A stretch of 31,182 nucleotides of DNA, taken from JAKQIM01 sp964633225 (GTDB taxonomy: Bacteria > Chloroflexota > Anaerolineae > Anaerolineales > UBA4823). Shown here piece by piece: positions 1 to 7,382 of the stretch. Location: contig CAZWFQ010000043.1 in assembly GCA_964633225.1 (NCBI GenBank), forward strand, positions 1 through 31,182, given 5' to 3'. Below the pieces are notes generated by a model. The model was not told where the DNA came from. It worked only from the letters and a program-made list of their open reading frames with translations, and made no database searches. Numbering within the stretch: position 1 is the first letter of the stretch; each line of letters begins with the position of its first letter. A program made the translations under genes and the position numbers.

Positions 1-54
1 GACCGCATTCAAGACCGGCTGTCAGGGAAAGAAGACCTGGTCTTTCCGGAGTAA
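1..54 (+). CDS. C-terminal end of an unidentified gene (partial)
   Basis: Reading from base 1, an open frame of 17 codons ends at TAA 52-54 and gives a charged tail ending in DLVFPE. The start lies outside the window. The bidirectional-looking hairpin 29 bp downstream and the convergent minus-strand operon fit a real gene end. The segment is too short to name a family, and it could be chance. Confidence 0.35.
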   Translation, partial: DRIQDRLSGKEDLVFPE

Positions 55-82
55 GAGGCAGGGGGCTGTCTAAAAAGTGGGG

Positions 83-126
83 TTTGGGGATGGGCGACCC
101 CTACCTGGGGGTCGCCCATCCCCAAA
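83..126 (-). terminator. Intrinsic terminator of the E1/NeuD/UbiA operon
   Basis: A perfect 19-bp inverted repeat (83-101 with 108-126, loop TACCTG) lies 9 bp past the UbiA stop codon. On the minus strand it is followed by CCCCACTTTTTA, a short T-run. It may also stop the plus-strand gene ending at base 54, since that side of the stem is followed by AAAAATC only. Confidence 0.8.
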
Positions 127-134
127 AATCTTCT

Positions 135-1133
135 TTAGATCACTTTGAGGACGGCATCGACGATAAGGGCCAGGAGGAAGACGATGCCGAAATTGCGGTT
201 GTGGATGAAGGCGGCTGCAACGAAGTAGTTGGGCCACACTTCGGGGAAGTCGGCGGGCTTCTCGGCCGGCTTGGGGGCTTTGAACATGGGCCCGATGCGC
301 CGGAAGGTGAACAGGGCCAGCAGCACCGCCAGCATCACCGGGCTGAAGAAGCCGGTGAATACCAGGTAGATAACGAGCAGGTACTGCAAGATCAGCATGC
401 CCACCAGGATATAGCGAGCAGGCTTTTCGCCGATGAGGACGGGGAAGGTGTGGATGCGGCGCTCCTTATCGGCTTCGTACTTGTCGATGTGCTTGCCAAA
501 GATGACGCCCGTGACACCCAGGGCATAGGGCAGGCTGGCAATGACCACGTTCCAATCCCAGGCACCGGTGATGACGTAGTAGCCGCCGCCGATCATCAAG
601 GGTCCCCAGACGATGAGCACGGTCAGCTCGCCCAGGGCGATGTACTTGAGCGGCCAGGTGTAGAAGAGGACGAAGATGATGCCCAGGGCCATCAGGAGGG
701 TGGTGTGCCCGCCGCGAAAGATGATCAGCCCCAGGCCGATGACCAGGGCAACCACGCCGGTGACGGCGGCATAGGCAAAGAGCTGGCGCTTGGTCAGTAG
801 GCCGTGAACCAGGGGCTGGGGCCCATACTGGGCCCGGTAGTAGTTATCCTGGTCTACGCCGCGCACGTAATCGGTGTAGTCGTTGAGGATGTTATTGGTG
901 GCATGGGCCAGCACCAACCCGATGGTGACGAAGAGCCAGGGCCAGAACTGGAACTGCCCGACACGGAAGGCAAAGATGCCAGCGAAGGCGCCGGAGAGGA
1001 AGGTCATGATCAACACGGCGGCGCGGGTGGCGATCAGCCAGCGGGAGATGATATCCAGCGCCTGCCATTCTTCTTTGGTGACGTGGGGGATGATGCGCAG
1101 GGCTTTAATCCACATGGAAGGGTTAAGTTTCAT
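135..1133 (-). CDS. UbiA-family prenyltransferase (MenA-like)
   Basis: This integral-membrane prenyltransferase has 332 residues. UbiA enzymes transfer a polyprenyl chain from its diphosphate to an acceptor such as dihydroxynaphthoate. Both Asp-rich Mg/diphosphate motifs are visible: N84-D85-Y-T-D88 followed by D94, and a second DKYEADKE motif at about residues 215-225. Between and after them are about eight hydrophobic helices, the family's usual topology and length. The start codon directly abuts the stop of the aminotransferase gene (TAG then ATG), so translation is probably coupled. It is the last gene of the operon, followed by the hairpin at 83-126. MenA (menaquinone synthesis) is the nearest named relative by motif, but its company (sugar aminotransferase, E1, NeuD) suggests the acceptor could be something else. 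The acceptor is not determinable from sequence. Confidence 0.85.
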   Translation of the reverse strand: MKLNPSMWIKALRIIPHVTKEEWQALDIISRWLIATRAAVLIMTFLSGAFAGIFAFRVGQFQFWPWLFVTIGLVLAHATNNILNDYTDYVRGVDQDNYYRAQYGPQPLVHGLLTKRQLFAYAAVTGVVALVIGLGLIIFRGGHTTLLMALGIIFVLFYTWPLKYIALGELTVLIVWGPLMIGGGYYVITGAWDWNVVIASLPYALGVTGVIFGKHIDKYEADKERRIHTFPVLIGEKPARYILVGMLILQYLLVIYLVFTGFFSPVMLAVLLALFTFRRIGPMFKAPKPAEKPADFPEVWPNYFVAAAFIHNRNFGIVFLLALIVDAVLKVI

Positions 1134-2318
1134 CTACAATACCTTGCGTAAGACCTGGCACACGGTTTCGACCTGTGCCTCGGTCATGATACCCGAGAAG
1201 GGCAGGGCCAGGCTGCGCCGTCCCAGGTCTTCGGTGACGGGGAAGTCGCCAGGCTGGAAGCCAAAGCGCTCGACCATGTAAGGTTGGAGGTGGATGGGGC
1301 TGAAGTAGGGGCGGGCGGGAATGCCGTGTTTTTCCAGCGCTTTGATCACTGCGTCCCGGTCAATGCCGGGCTGGAAGCGCACCACGTAAACGAACCAACT
1401 GGTGCGGGTGGTGTTGGGCACGATGACGGGGGCTTCTACGCCGGGGATCTCGGCAATGCGCTCGTTGTACCAGTCGGCCACCTGCTGGCGCTTTGGCAGC
1501 AGCTCTTCCAGGCGGTCCATCTGAACCGCACCCAGGGCAGCGCTGAGTTCATCCAGGCGGTAGTTGTAGCCCAGGTGGGTGTGCTGCAGCCAGGTGTCGC
1601 CGGGGGCGCGGCCCTGGTTGCGCAGGGCGCGCATGTAATCAGCGGCTTCATCGTCGTTGGTGACGATCAGGCCGCCTTCGGCGGTGGTGATCTGCTTGTT
1701 GGGGTAGAAGGCGAAGACGCCGTAATCTCCCCAGGTGCCGGCAGGGTGGCCTTTGTAGGTGGCCCCCAGGGCCTCGCAGGAGTCTTCGATGACTTTGAGG
1801 TTGTGCTCGCGCGCCAGCGGCAGGATGGAGGCGTAATCGGCCGGCTGGCCAAAGACATCCACCGGCAAGATAGCTTTCAGCGGGCGGGAGGGGTCGGCGC
1901 CGCGGCGTGGCAGCCAGGCGCGCGCCCCCTGGACTCCAGAGACGATATCGAGGATGGCGGCGCGCACCAGGGGAGAATCGATGTTGCCGGTTTGGGGATC
2001 AACATCCACAAAGACCGGCACGGCGCGCTCAAACAAGAGTACGTTGGCCGAGGCCACGAAGGAGAAGGGGGTGGTGATGACCAGGTCGCCATCCTGGATG
2101 CCGGCGGCGCGCACGCACATGTGCAGGCCGGCGGTGCCAGAGTTAACGGCGATGGCGTGGCGGCTGCCGGTGAACGAGCGAAAGGCCTCTTCAAAGGTAT
2201 CGTTGTACTGGCCCATGCTGAGGTAAGCTGTTTTCATCACGTCGGCCACGGCCTGCCGTTCGCGATCGGTGATATCGGGGGAAGACATTGGTACAGAGAA
2301 TTTGGAAGTCGTTGTCAT
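1134..2318 (-). CDS. DegT/DnrJ/EryC1/StrS sugar aminotransferase (PglE-like)
   Basis: This PLP-dependent enzyme has 394 residues and belongs to the fold-type I family that aminates keto sugars attached to nucleotides. Visible marks are the pyridine-binding Asp179 in KVIEDSCEALG, the Schiff-base Lys208 in FAFYPNKQITTAEGG, the phosphate-binding SGTAG near residue 60, and the tail motif ARPYFSPIHLQPY typical of the family. In bacillosamine-type pathways PglE makes a UDP-4-amino sugar that PglD then acetylates. Here a PglD/NeuD-like domain is encoded two genes upstream in the same operon, so this enzyme is the obvious supplier of the amino acceptor. Only 2 bp separate it from the upstream PhzF gene. 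The exact sugar is not predictable. Completeness and catalytic residues look intact. Confidence 0.9.
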   Translation of the reverse strand: MTTTSKFSVPMSSPDITDRERQAVADVMKTAYLSMGQYNDTFEEAFRSFTGSRHAIAVNSGTAGLHMCVRAAGIQDGDLVITTPFSFVASANVLLFERAVPVFVDVDPQTGNIDSPLVRAAILDIVSGVQGARAWLPRRGADPSRPLKAILPVDVFGQPADYASILPLAREHNLKVIEDSCEALGATYKGHPAGTWGDYGVFAFYPNKQITTAEGGLIVTNDDEAADYMRALRNQGRAPGDTWLQHTHLGYNYRLDELSAALGAVQMDRLEELLPKRQQVADWYNERIAEIPGVEAPVIVPNTTRTSWFVYVVRFQPGIDRDAVIKALEKHGIPARPYFSPIHLQPYMVERFGFQPGDFPVTEDLGRRSLALPFSGIMTEAQVETVCQVLRKVL

Positions 2319-2320
2319 GG

Positions 2321-3121
2321 TTACACCAATTCGCCTTTGAACACGGTGACCGCCTGGCCTGAAACGATAATGCGCTCATCTTGCAGGCGTACCTTGACCA
2401 CGCCGCCGCGGGCAGAGGCCTGGTAGGCGGTCATGGAGTCTTTACCCAGCTGGGGGGCCCAGAAGGGGGCCAGGCAGCAGTGGGCTGAGCCGGTGACGGG
2501 GTCTTCATTGATGCCAACGCCAGGGCCGAAGAAGCGGGAGACAAAATCGAAGCCGGGGGTTTCGGCGCGGGCCGTGACCATAATCCCGCGGGCCGAGAAT
2601 TTGGCCAGGGCGGCAAAATCGGGCTGCAGGCTGCGCACGGTGGCTTCGTCTTCCAGCTCGGCCAGGTAGTCAAAGCGGCTGGAGTGGAAGGACTTGATGG
2701 GCGCCCCCAGGGCCTGGGCTACCTCGCCTTCGGGCGCAATGGGCGAGGGCGGGGTGGCAGGGAAGTTCATCTCGATCCAGCCATCTTTGAGGGTGCAGGT
2801 GAGTAAGCCGCTCTTGGTGTGGAAGTGGGCCGGTTCATGGGGTCCTAACAACCCCGTCTCCCAGACGATGTGGGCTGAGGCCAGGGTGCCATGCCCGCAC
2901 AGGTCAACTTCTACGGCAGGGGTGAACCAGCGCAGGTTAAAGCCATCTGGCAGGCGGACGAGGAAGGCCGTTTCAGAGAGGTTCATCTCAGCGGCTACTT
3001 GCTGCATCCAGGCCGGCTCAGCCGGGCCAGGCAGCAGGCAGACCGCCGCCGGGTTGCCTGCAAAAGGGACCGCGGTGAACGAATCGACTTGATAGAGGGG
3101 GAAGTGAAGGTGTTTTGGCAT
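2321..3121 (-). CDS. PhzF-family isomerase/epimerase-like protein
   Basis: The 266-residue protein has the PhzF (diaminopimelate-epimerase fold) signature: an N-terminal QVDSFTAVPFAGNPAAVCLL, the catalytic Glu50 in MNLSETAF, and DLCGHGTLAS at 73-82. A second-half GSAHCCLAPFW replaces the usual GSAHCALAPYW. PhzF itself isomerises a dihydro-hydroxyanthranilate; most relatives have unknown substrates. Its placement between the lipoyl-NeuD gene (38 bp gap) and the aminotransferase gene (2 bp gap) says it serves the same pathway, but no family member is a standard sugar-nucleotide enzyme. A purine-rich stretch (AAAGGT) lies 5-10 bases upstream of the ATG. Confidence 0.88.
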   Translation of the reverse strand: MPKHLHFPLYQVDSFTAVPFAGNPAAVCLLPGPAEPAWMQQVAAEMNLSETAFLVRLPDGFNLRWFTPAVEVDLCGHGTLASAHIVWETGLLGPHEPAHFHTKSGLLTCTLKDGWIEMNFPATPPSPIAPEGEVAQALGAPIKSFHSSRFDYLAELEDEATVRSLQPDFAALAKFSARGIMVTARAETPGFDFVSRFFGPGVGINEDPVTGSAHCCLAPFWAPQLGKDSMTAYQASARGGVVKVRLQDERIIVSGQAVTVFKGELV

Positions 3122-3159
3122 TTTTTACCTTTGTTTTACGCTTTCGTTATGAGAAATTA

Positions 3160-4269
3160 TCAAGGAAAGACACTGCCAGCGCGCACAATGGCGTTGGCGG
3201 GAACTTCGGTTTTGACGGTGGCGCCGTTGCCGATGCGCGCCCCTGGGCCGATGTGAACTTGCAGGTTGACCGTGGCGCCCATGCCCACCAGGGCGCCCGC
3301 GCCGACCTGCACTTCTCCGGCCAGGATGGCGCCGGGAGAGAGGTTGGTGTAATCGCCAATCAGGCAGTCGTGAGAGACGATGGCGCCGGTGTTGACGATG
3401 ACGCCGTAACCTACCTGGGCCTGGGTGCCTACGTAGGCGTGGGCAAAGACCTGCACACCGGCAGCCAGGGAAGCAGACGGCTCGACCCAGGCGCGCGGGT
3501 GGATGACCACCGGGCAGGCAAAGCCAGCCTGGGCCAGTTTTTGGAAGACTTTGATGCGGATGGACAGGTTGCCAATGCCGCCGACGGCATTGACCGCCAG
3601 GCGGATGCCGCGGGCGTGCAGGGCTGGCAGGGCTTCGGCCCCGCCCAACACGGGCAAGCCCATGATCGTTTGGCCGGGGGGCAGGCCGTCATCCACGAAA
3701 CCCGCCACCTGATAGGTACCCAGGGTGCGCAGGAGGTCGAGTAGGGTTTTTCCATGCCCGCCGGCGCCGTAGATGATGATGGCGGTGGGGTCAAAGTCCG
3801 ACGCGGGGGCAGCCAGGGCCGGGGTGGTGACCCGGGCCGGGGCAGCAGCCGATGCCTGGCGGACGGCGGCTTCGGTGACGAGAGGCCCGATGGGTAGGGT
3901 GCTGAGGTCCAGGCCCACCTGGCGGGCCAGGGCCAGGGCCGGCTCGGTGATGCGCAGTCCTTCTGGAATGGCAGATGCCTGGTCAGGGGCTGGGCCGGTT
4001 GTGGGGGCAGGCGGCCGCCAGGTGGGGCTTTGGGCGATGTAGCCCAGCACGGTCCCGGCAGGCAGGATCTGCCCCTGCTGAAAACGCAGCCCCACCACGT
4101 ACCCGGCAGCCTCGGCGGGTAAATCGGCGGCAGACTTGGTGGTTTCAAGGGTGCAGAGCAGGTCGCCGGGCTGCACAGGCTGGCCTTCGGTGACATGCAG
4201 GGCCGCCAGGACAGCTTCTGGCTCGTTGGGGTTGAGCAGGGGGATCAGAATGGCAAAGGGATCAGGCAT
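3160..4269 (-). CDS. Lipoyl domain + subunit-binding domain + NeuD/PglD-type sugar acyltransferase fusion
   Basis: The protein has 369 residues in three parts. Residues 1-80 are a lipoyl/biotinyl domain with Lys45 in the turn LETTKSAADL, the position lipoylated in E2 proteins. Residues 106-139 match a peripheral subunit-binding domain (ITEPALALARQVGLDLSTL, then GPLVTEAAVRQA), the part of E2 that docks E1 or E3. Residues 161-369 are a NeuD/PglD acyltransferase: a Rossmann-like start IIIYGAGGHGK (164-174) and a left-handed beta helix with the expected catalytic His300 in NTGAIVSHDCLIG. The CoA-dependent catalytic domain of a normal E2 is absent. The usual C-terminal G-x-P-A loop that contacts CoA in hexapeptide acyltransferases is also missing; the chain ends IVRAGSVFP. 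It lies directly after E1 beta (9 bp gap). Domain reading is from sequence; direct lipoyl-to-sugar acyl transfer is inference. Confidence 0.88.
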   Translation of the reverse strand: MPDPFAILIPLLNPNEPEAVLAALHVTEGQPVQPGDLLCTLETTKSAADLPAEAAGYVVGLRFQQGQILPAGTVLGYIAQSPTWRPPAPTTGPAPDQASAIPEGLRITEPALALARQVGLDLSTLPIGPLVTEAAVRQASAAAPARVTTPALAAPASDFDPTAIIIYGAGGHGKTLLDLLRTLGTYQVAGFVDDGLPPGQTIMGLPVLGGAEALPALHARGIRLAVNAVGGIGNLSIRIKVFQKLAQAGFACPVVIHPRAWVEPSASLAAGVQVFAHAYVGTQAQVGYGVIVNTGAIVSHDCLIGDYTNLSPGAILAGEVQVGAGALVGMGATVNLQVHIGPGARIGNGATVKTEVPANAIVRAGSVFP

Positions 4270-4278
4270 AGGGCATCC

Positions 4279-5301
4279 TTATGCGGCCAGGCGGCGGGCG
4301 GCATGCATGATATCTTGGACGGAAGGCAATACGGCGTTCTCAAGCGGGCCCGAAGCCGGGACGGGCAGGTCGCGGGCGGCCAGCCGGTAAGAGGCTTTGA
4401 GGTGGGGGCCAAGGGCAGTGGCAGCGCGGGCCAGCACTTCGGCACCCCAGCCAGCCGACAGGGCGCCTTCTTCAAGGGTCAATAATCGTCCCGTTTGCCG
4501 GGTGGCATTCAATAAGACCTGGTCTTCAATGGGCGCCAGGCGGGTGAAGACGATCAACTCGACGAACAGCTCATGCTCGTAGGCCAGCTTGAGCATGGCC
4601 TGGCGGGCCAGCTCAGCCATGTAACCGTAGGCGGCGATGGTGACCTGGGGGGCCGGGGCACCTTGCACTGCCAGGCGAAAAAGGGGCGCGTCAGGGGGGC
4701 CTTCGATGGCAAGCGAAAATTCGGGTAGGCTGGCTGGGGTGTGGACGGGCAGCAGGTATTGGAGCTTGTTTTCCACGAAGAGCAGGGGCCCCTGGCCTGC
4801 AAGAATGGCCTGCGCCAGCAGACTGCCGGGGCCGTATTGCTCATCTGGCGCATCGAAAGCGGCTGGCGCCAGCACCTGCAAGCCTGGCACGCCGAGAAAA
4901 AGCTTTTCGAGCGTCTGGCTGTGGGTGGGGCCGTAACCGCGCCGCCCGCCCATGGGGGTGCGGATGACCAGGGGCAGGCTGACCTGGTCGTTGTACATCC
5001 AGCGAAACTTGGCGGCATGGTTGATGAGCTGGTCGGCGGCAAGGGTGATGAAATCGCCGAACATGATCTCGGCCACGGGGCGCAGGCCGCGCAAGGCCAT
5101 GCCCGTGGCAATGCCTACCATGCCAGCCTCAGAGATAGGCGTGGTCCAAACGCGCTCTGGGTAGGTGCTGGAAAGCCCGCGCGTGACCCGAAAGGCCCCG
5201 CCGTAAGGATCCAGCAGGTCTTCTCCCAGCAGGTAGACGCGCTGGTCGGCGGCAAAGGCCCGGTGCAGACCCGCGTTGAGGCTATCTAATACGCTTGGCA
5301 T
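4279..5301 (-). CDS. 2-oxoacid dehydrogenase E1 component, beta subunit
   Basis: This is the 340-residue transketolase-like beta subunit of a heterotetrameric thiamine-diphosphate E1. The cofactor-activating Glu58 sits in TTPISEAGMVGIATGMAL, the active-site His127 in GYGPTHSQTLE, and the ending motif DLPVPASGPLENAVLPSVQDI is the family's C-terminal signature. Together with E1 alpha it should decarboxylate a 2-oxoacid and hand the acyl group to a lipoyl arm. No ordinary E2 or E3 gene occurs in the window; the next gene carries the only lipoyl domain. The 2-oxoacid (pyruvate, branched-chain or other) cannot be read from these motifs. Confidence 0.93.
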   Translation of the reverse strand: MPSVLDSLNAGLHRAFAADQRVYLLGEDLLDPYGGAFRVTRGLSSTYPERVWTTPISEAGMVGIATGMALRGLRPVAEIMFGDFITLAADQLINHAAKFRWMYNDQVSLPLVIRTPMGGRRGYGPTHSQTLEKLFLGVPGLQVLAPAAFDAPDEQYGPGSLLAQAILAGQGPLLFVENKLQYLLPVHTPASLPEFSLAIEGPPDAPLFRLAVQGAPAPQVTIAAYGYMAELARQAMLKLAYEHELFVELIVFTRLAPIEDQVLLNATRQTGRLLTLEEGALSAGWGAEVLARAATALGPHLKASYRLAARDLPVPASGPLENAVLPSVQDIMHAARRLAA

Positions 5302-5322
5302 GGTGTGGGCGACGGTCCTTGG

Positions 5323-5751
5323 CTATCCTTCTTGCCCGGGGCGGCGGTATTGAGGCTTGTTGGCTTCTTCGCGCAGCTCTTCGATCTTGGCGCGCACACG
5401 AACCTTATCCGCTTCGGTCAGGTGCGTGGATGGCAGGAGGCTTTCGAAGACTTTCAGGCTGTCGCGCGGCCTGCCTGCCTGCTGCAAATAAGCTCCCAGG
5501 GCTTCTTGGGCCTCAAAACGGCAGTGGGGTTTTTCGAACTGTACGGCGCGCATATACCACTGCAGGGCCTGCTGAGCGTTGCCCAGCTTGTCGTAGATGA
5601 AGGCCACGTTGAGACAGTTGTTGGCCTTATCAATATCCGAAATATCGCTGTTCACCAATCCCTGGAAGGCTTCCAGCGCGGCAGGCATGTTGCCGGCGTC
5701 GAACATTTGCTCGCCGCGTTGGATCCGGTTCTGGTATTCTTGATAATCCAT
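5323..5751 (-). CDS. Small TPR-repeat protein
   Basis: A 142-residue, all-helical, soluble protein with at least two tetratricopeptide units: GEQMFDAGNMPAALEAF at about 13-29 and AFIYDKLGNAQQALQWYMRA at about 50-69, with a third weaker unit at 88-104 (AYLQQAGRPRDSLKVFE). TPRs mediate protein contacts. It lies between the alpha and beta subunit genes of E1 (46 and 21 bp gaps), where no such gene is normally found, so a role in assembling or tethering this E1/E2-like complex is a fair guess. GGAGG lies 10 bases before the ATG and supports the start. Confidence 0.8.
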   Translation of the reverse strand: MDYQEYQNRIQRGEQMFDAGNMPAALEAFQGLVNSDISDIDKANNCLNVAFIYDKLGNAQQALQWYMRAVQFEKPHCRFEAQEALGAYLQQAGRPRDSLKVFESLLPSTHLTEADKVRVRAKIEELREEANKPQYRRPGQEG

Positions 5752-5797
5752 GGGTGGTTAACCTCCAAATAATGTATGTACGCTCTGCCTCAAGCAG

Positions 5798-6703
5798 TTA
5801 AAGAACGGGGAAGGGGTCGGCGGCGGCTTGTTGGAAAGCCGCGGCGACTTCTGCCTGGGCCTGGTTTTCAATGGCAGTGCGTGCGGCTGTATCCAGGCGC
5901 TGTCCGTGAATGTGCAGGGGGTCGTGTTCGGCCTTGATCTGGGTGATCAGGGCCGGGGAACGGGTATCATCACTCTTAGAGTGGGGTCCAAAACGCCAGG
6001 TGTGCAGGATCAACGCGCGCGGGCTTAGCTCTGCCCGCACCTGGTCCAGCAAGGCGGCCGCGGTGGCGCGGATCTCGAGAACATCGCTGCTCTCCAGGGC
6101 AATGGCCGGGATGCCGAAGGCCTCAAAGCGGGCCTTCAGGTCGCCGGCAAGGGCCAACTCGGTGGGGGTGGTTTGGGCAATGCGGTTGTTCTCGACCACA
6201 AAGAGGATAGGTGCGCCCCATAAAGAAGCCATGTTGAGGGTCTCGTAGACCACACCTTCGCCCAGGGTGCCATCGCCCAAGAAGGCGACCACGATCGGAG
6301 CCTTTGGTAGATCGGTGCGCAGCTGCTTTTCGGCCAGGGCCATGCCGGTGGCGATGGGCACGATGCCCCCCTGGACCCCATTGGAGTAAAAGTTGCGCCA
6401 GTGCAGATGTTGAGAGCCGCCGCGCCCGCCGCAGACACCGGTGGTGCGGCCCATCAGCTCGGCAAACAGAGCGCGCAGATCCCCGCCGTAGGCTAAGAAA
6501 TGCCCGTGGCAGCGGTGGTTGCTGAAGACCACGTCGCCCGCCTGGAGGCAGCTTAATACGCCGACGGCGTTGGCCTCTTGCCCAAGGCAGGTATGCGTGG
6601 TGCCAAAGAAGATGCCGGTGGAGAATTTCTCTAATACGGTTTCTTCAAAGCTGCGGATGCGGCACAGGGCAAGGTATAGTTCGGTGTGAGCAGTCTGGCT
6701 CAT
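5798..6703 (-). CDS. 2-oxoacid dehydrogenase E1 component, alpha subunit
   Basis: This 301-residue thiamine-diphosphate enzyme subunit has the complete cofactor motif: G143-D144-G145 in FLGDGTLGEG to N172-N173 in FVVENN, the standard spacing. Other marks are SNHRCHGHFLAYGGD at 61-75 (substrate-side His residues), GGRGGSQHL, and the lipoyl-facing loop GPHSKSDDTRS near 229-239. It is slightly shorter than pyruvate dehydrogenase alpha subunits, mainly at the N terminus. It should act with the E1 beta encoded at 4279-5301 and load an acyl group on the lipoyl arm encoded at 3160-4269. No Shine-Dalgarno precedes the ATG; instead a perfect TATAAT ends 6 bases upstream, so the mRNA from this start is probably leaderless. 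Confidence 0.93.
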   Translation of the reverse strand: MSQTAHTELYLALCRIRSFEETVLEKFSTGIFFGTTHTCLGQEANAVGVLSCLQAGDVVFSNHRCHGHFLAYGGDLRALFAELMGRTTGVCGGRGGSQHLHWRNFYSNGVQGGIVPIATGMALAEKQLRTDLPKAPIVVAFLGDGTLGEGVVYETLNMASLWGAPILFVVENNRIAQTTPTELALAGDLKARFEAFGIPAIALESSDVLEIRATAAALLDQVRAELSPRALILHTWRFGPHSKSDDTRSPALITQIKAEHDPLHIHGQRLDTAARTAIENQAQAEVAAAFQQAAADPFPVL

Positions 6704-6709
6704 AGGCCA

Positions 6710-6715
6710 ATTATA
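6710..6715 (-). promoter_or_regulatory. -10 box for a leaderless E1 alpha transcript
   Basis: A perfect TATAAT on the minus strand is followed by six bases (TGGCCT) and the E1 alpha ATG, so transcription should begin at or one base from the start codon. The -35 region is weak (TCACGC with 17 bp spacing). It would allow the operon to be transcribed without the upstream phosphoglycosyltransferase gene. Confidence 0.55.
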
Positions 6716-6766
6716 AACGGAAAAATAAGGGTGCGTGATGCTGCAAAGCTGTACACGTCCCTGAGT

Positions 6767-7375
6767 TTATCTCTTGAATTCTTCAGCGGTGGCGTGGTCG
6801 GGTTGGCTGATGCCCTCGCGGCGCAGGACTTTCCAGATGGTGATGAACAAGATCTTGATATCCAGCCACAGCGACCAATGATCGACATACCAAACATCCA
6901 GGCAGAATTTTTCTTCCCAGGTGATGGCATTGCGGCCGTTGACCTGCGCCCAGCCGGTGATACCCGGCAGCGTGTGGTGACGGCGGGCCTGCTCGGGGGT
7001 ATAGCGCTCCAGGTACTGGATGAGCAGGGGGCGTGGCCCGACCAGGCTCATGTCGCCGCGCAACACGTTGAACAATTCCGGCAGCTCATCCAGGCTGAAG
7101 GAGCGCAAGAAAGAGCCCAGGCGCGTCAGGCGTTGGGCATCTGGCAGCAGGCTGCCTTGGGCGTCACGGGCGTCGGTCATGGTGCGGAATTTGCGGATAT
7201 TGAAGGGCCGGCCTTTGTAGCCGGGGCGCTCCTGGCAGAAGATGACTGGCCGGCCGTGATAGATGCGGACAAGCAGGGCCAGGATAGCCAGGATGGGTGC
7301 AATAATGATCAACCCAGGCAGGGTGATGGCCAGGTCGAAAATGCGTTTTGCAACCGGGATAGGTGGTGCGTCCAT
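6767..7375 (-). CDS. PglC-like monotopic phosphoglycosyltransferase
   Basis: A 202-residue short-form sugar transferase that moves a sugar phosphate from a UDP-sugar to undecaprenyl phosphate, starting glycan assembly at the inner face of the membrane. The N-terminal re-entrant helix is at 11-38 (RIFDLAITLPGLIIIAP), the catalytic Asp96-Glu97 dyad is in SLDELPELFNVLRGDMSLVG, and PGITGWAQVNGRN follows at 137-149. The tail GISQPDHATAEEF resembles PglC and WeeH enzymes, which use di-N-acetylbacillosamine or related amino sugars. The frame stays open to 7579, but the ATG at 7375 begins the conserved KRIFD region and has a TAGAAT box 7 bases upstream. It is the first gene of the cluster containing PglD-like and PglE-like functions, which supports an acylated amino sugar as substrate. 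Confidence 0.92.
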   Translation of the reverse strand: MDAPPIPVAKRIFDLAITLPGLIIIAPILAILALLVRIYHGRPVIFCQERPGYKGRPFNIRKFRTMTDARDAQGSLLPDAQRLTRLGSFLRSFSLDELPELFNVLRGDMSLVGPRPLLIQYLERYTPEQARRHHTLPGITGWAQVNGRNAITWEEKFCLDVWYVDHWSLWLDIKILFITIWKVLRREGISQPDHATAEEFKR

Positions 7376-7382
7376 GGGGCTG

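Noticed and set aside
1284..2426. A 380-codon open frame on the plus strand opposite the aminotransferase
   Set aside because: It mirrors a clear DegT-family gene; the translation is Gly/Val-rich with no recognisable motif, as expected opposite GC-rich coding DNA.
4279..6703. Ordinary pyruvate or branched-chain dehydrogenase operon
   Set aside because: No complete E2 with a CAT-like catalytic domain and no E3 are present; the only lipoyl protein carries a sugar acyltransferase domain instead.
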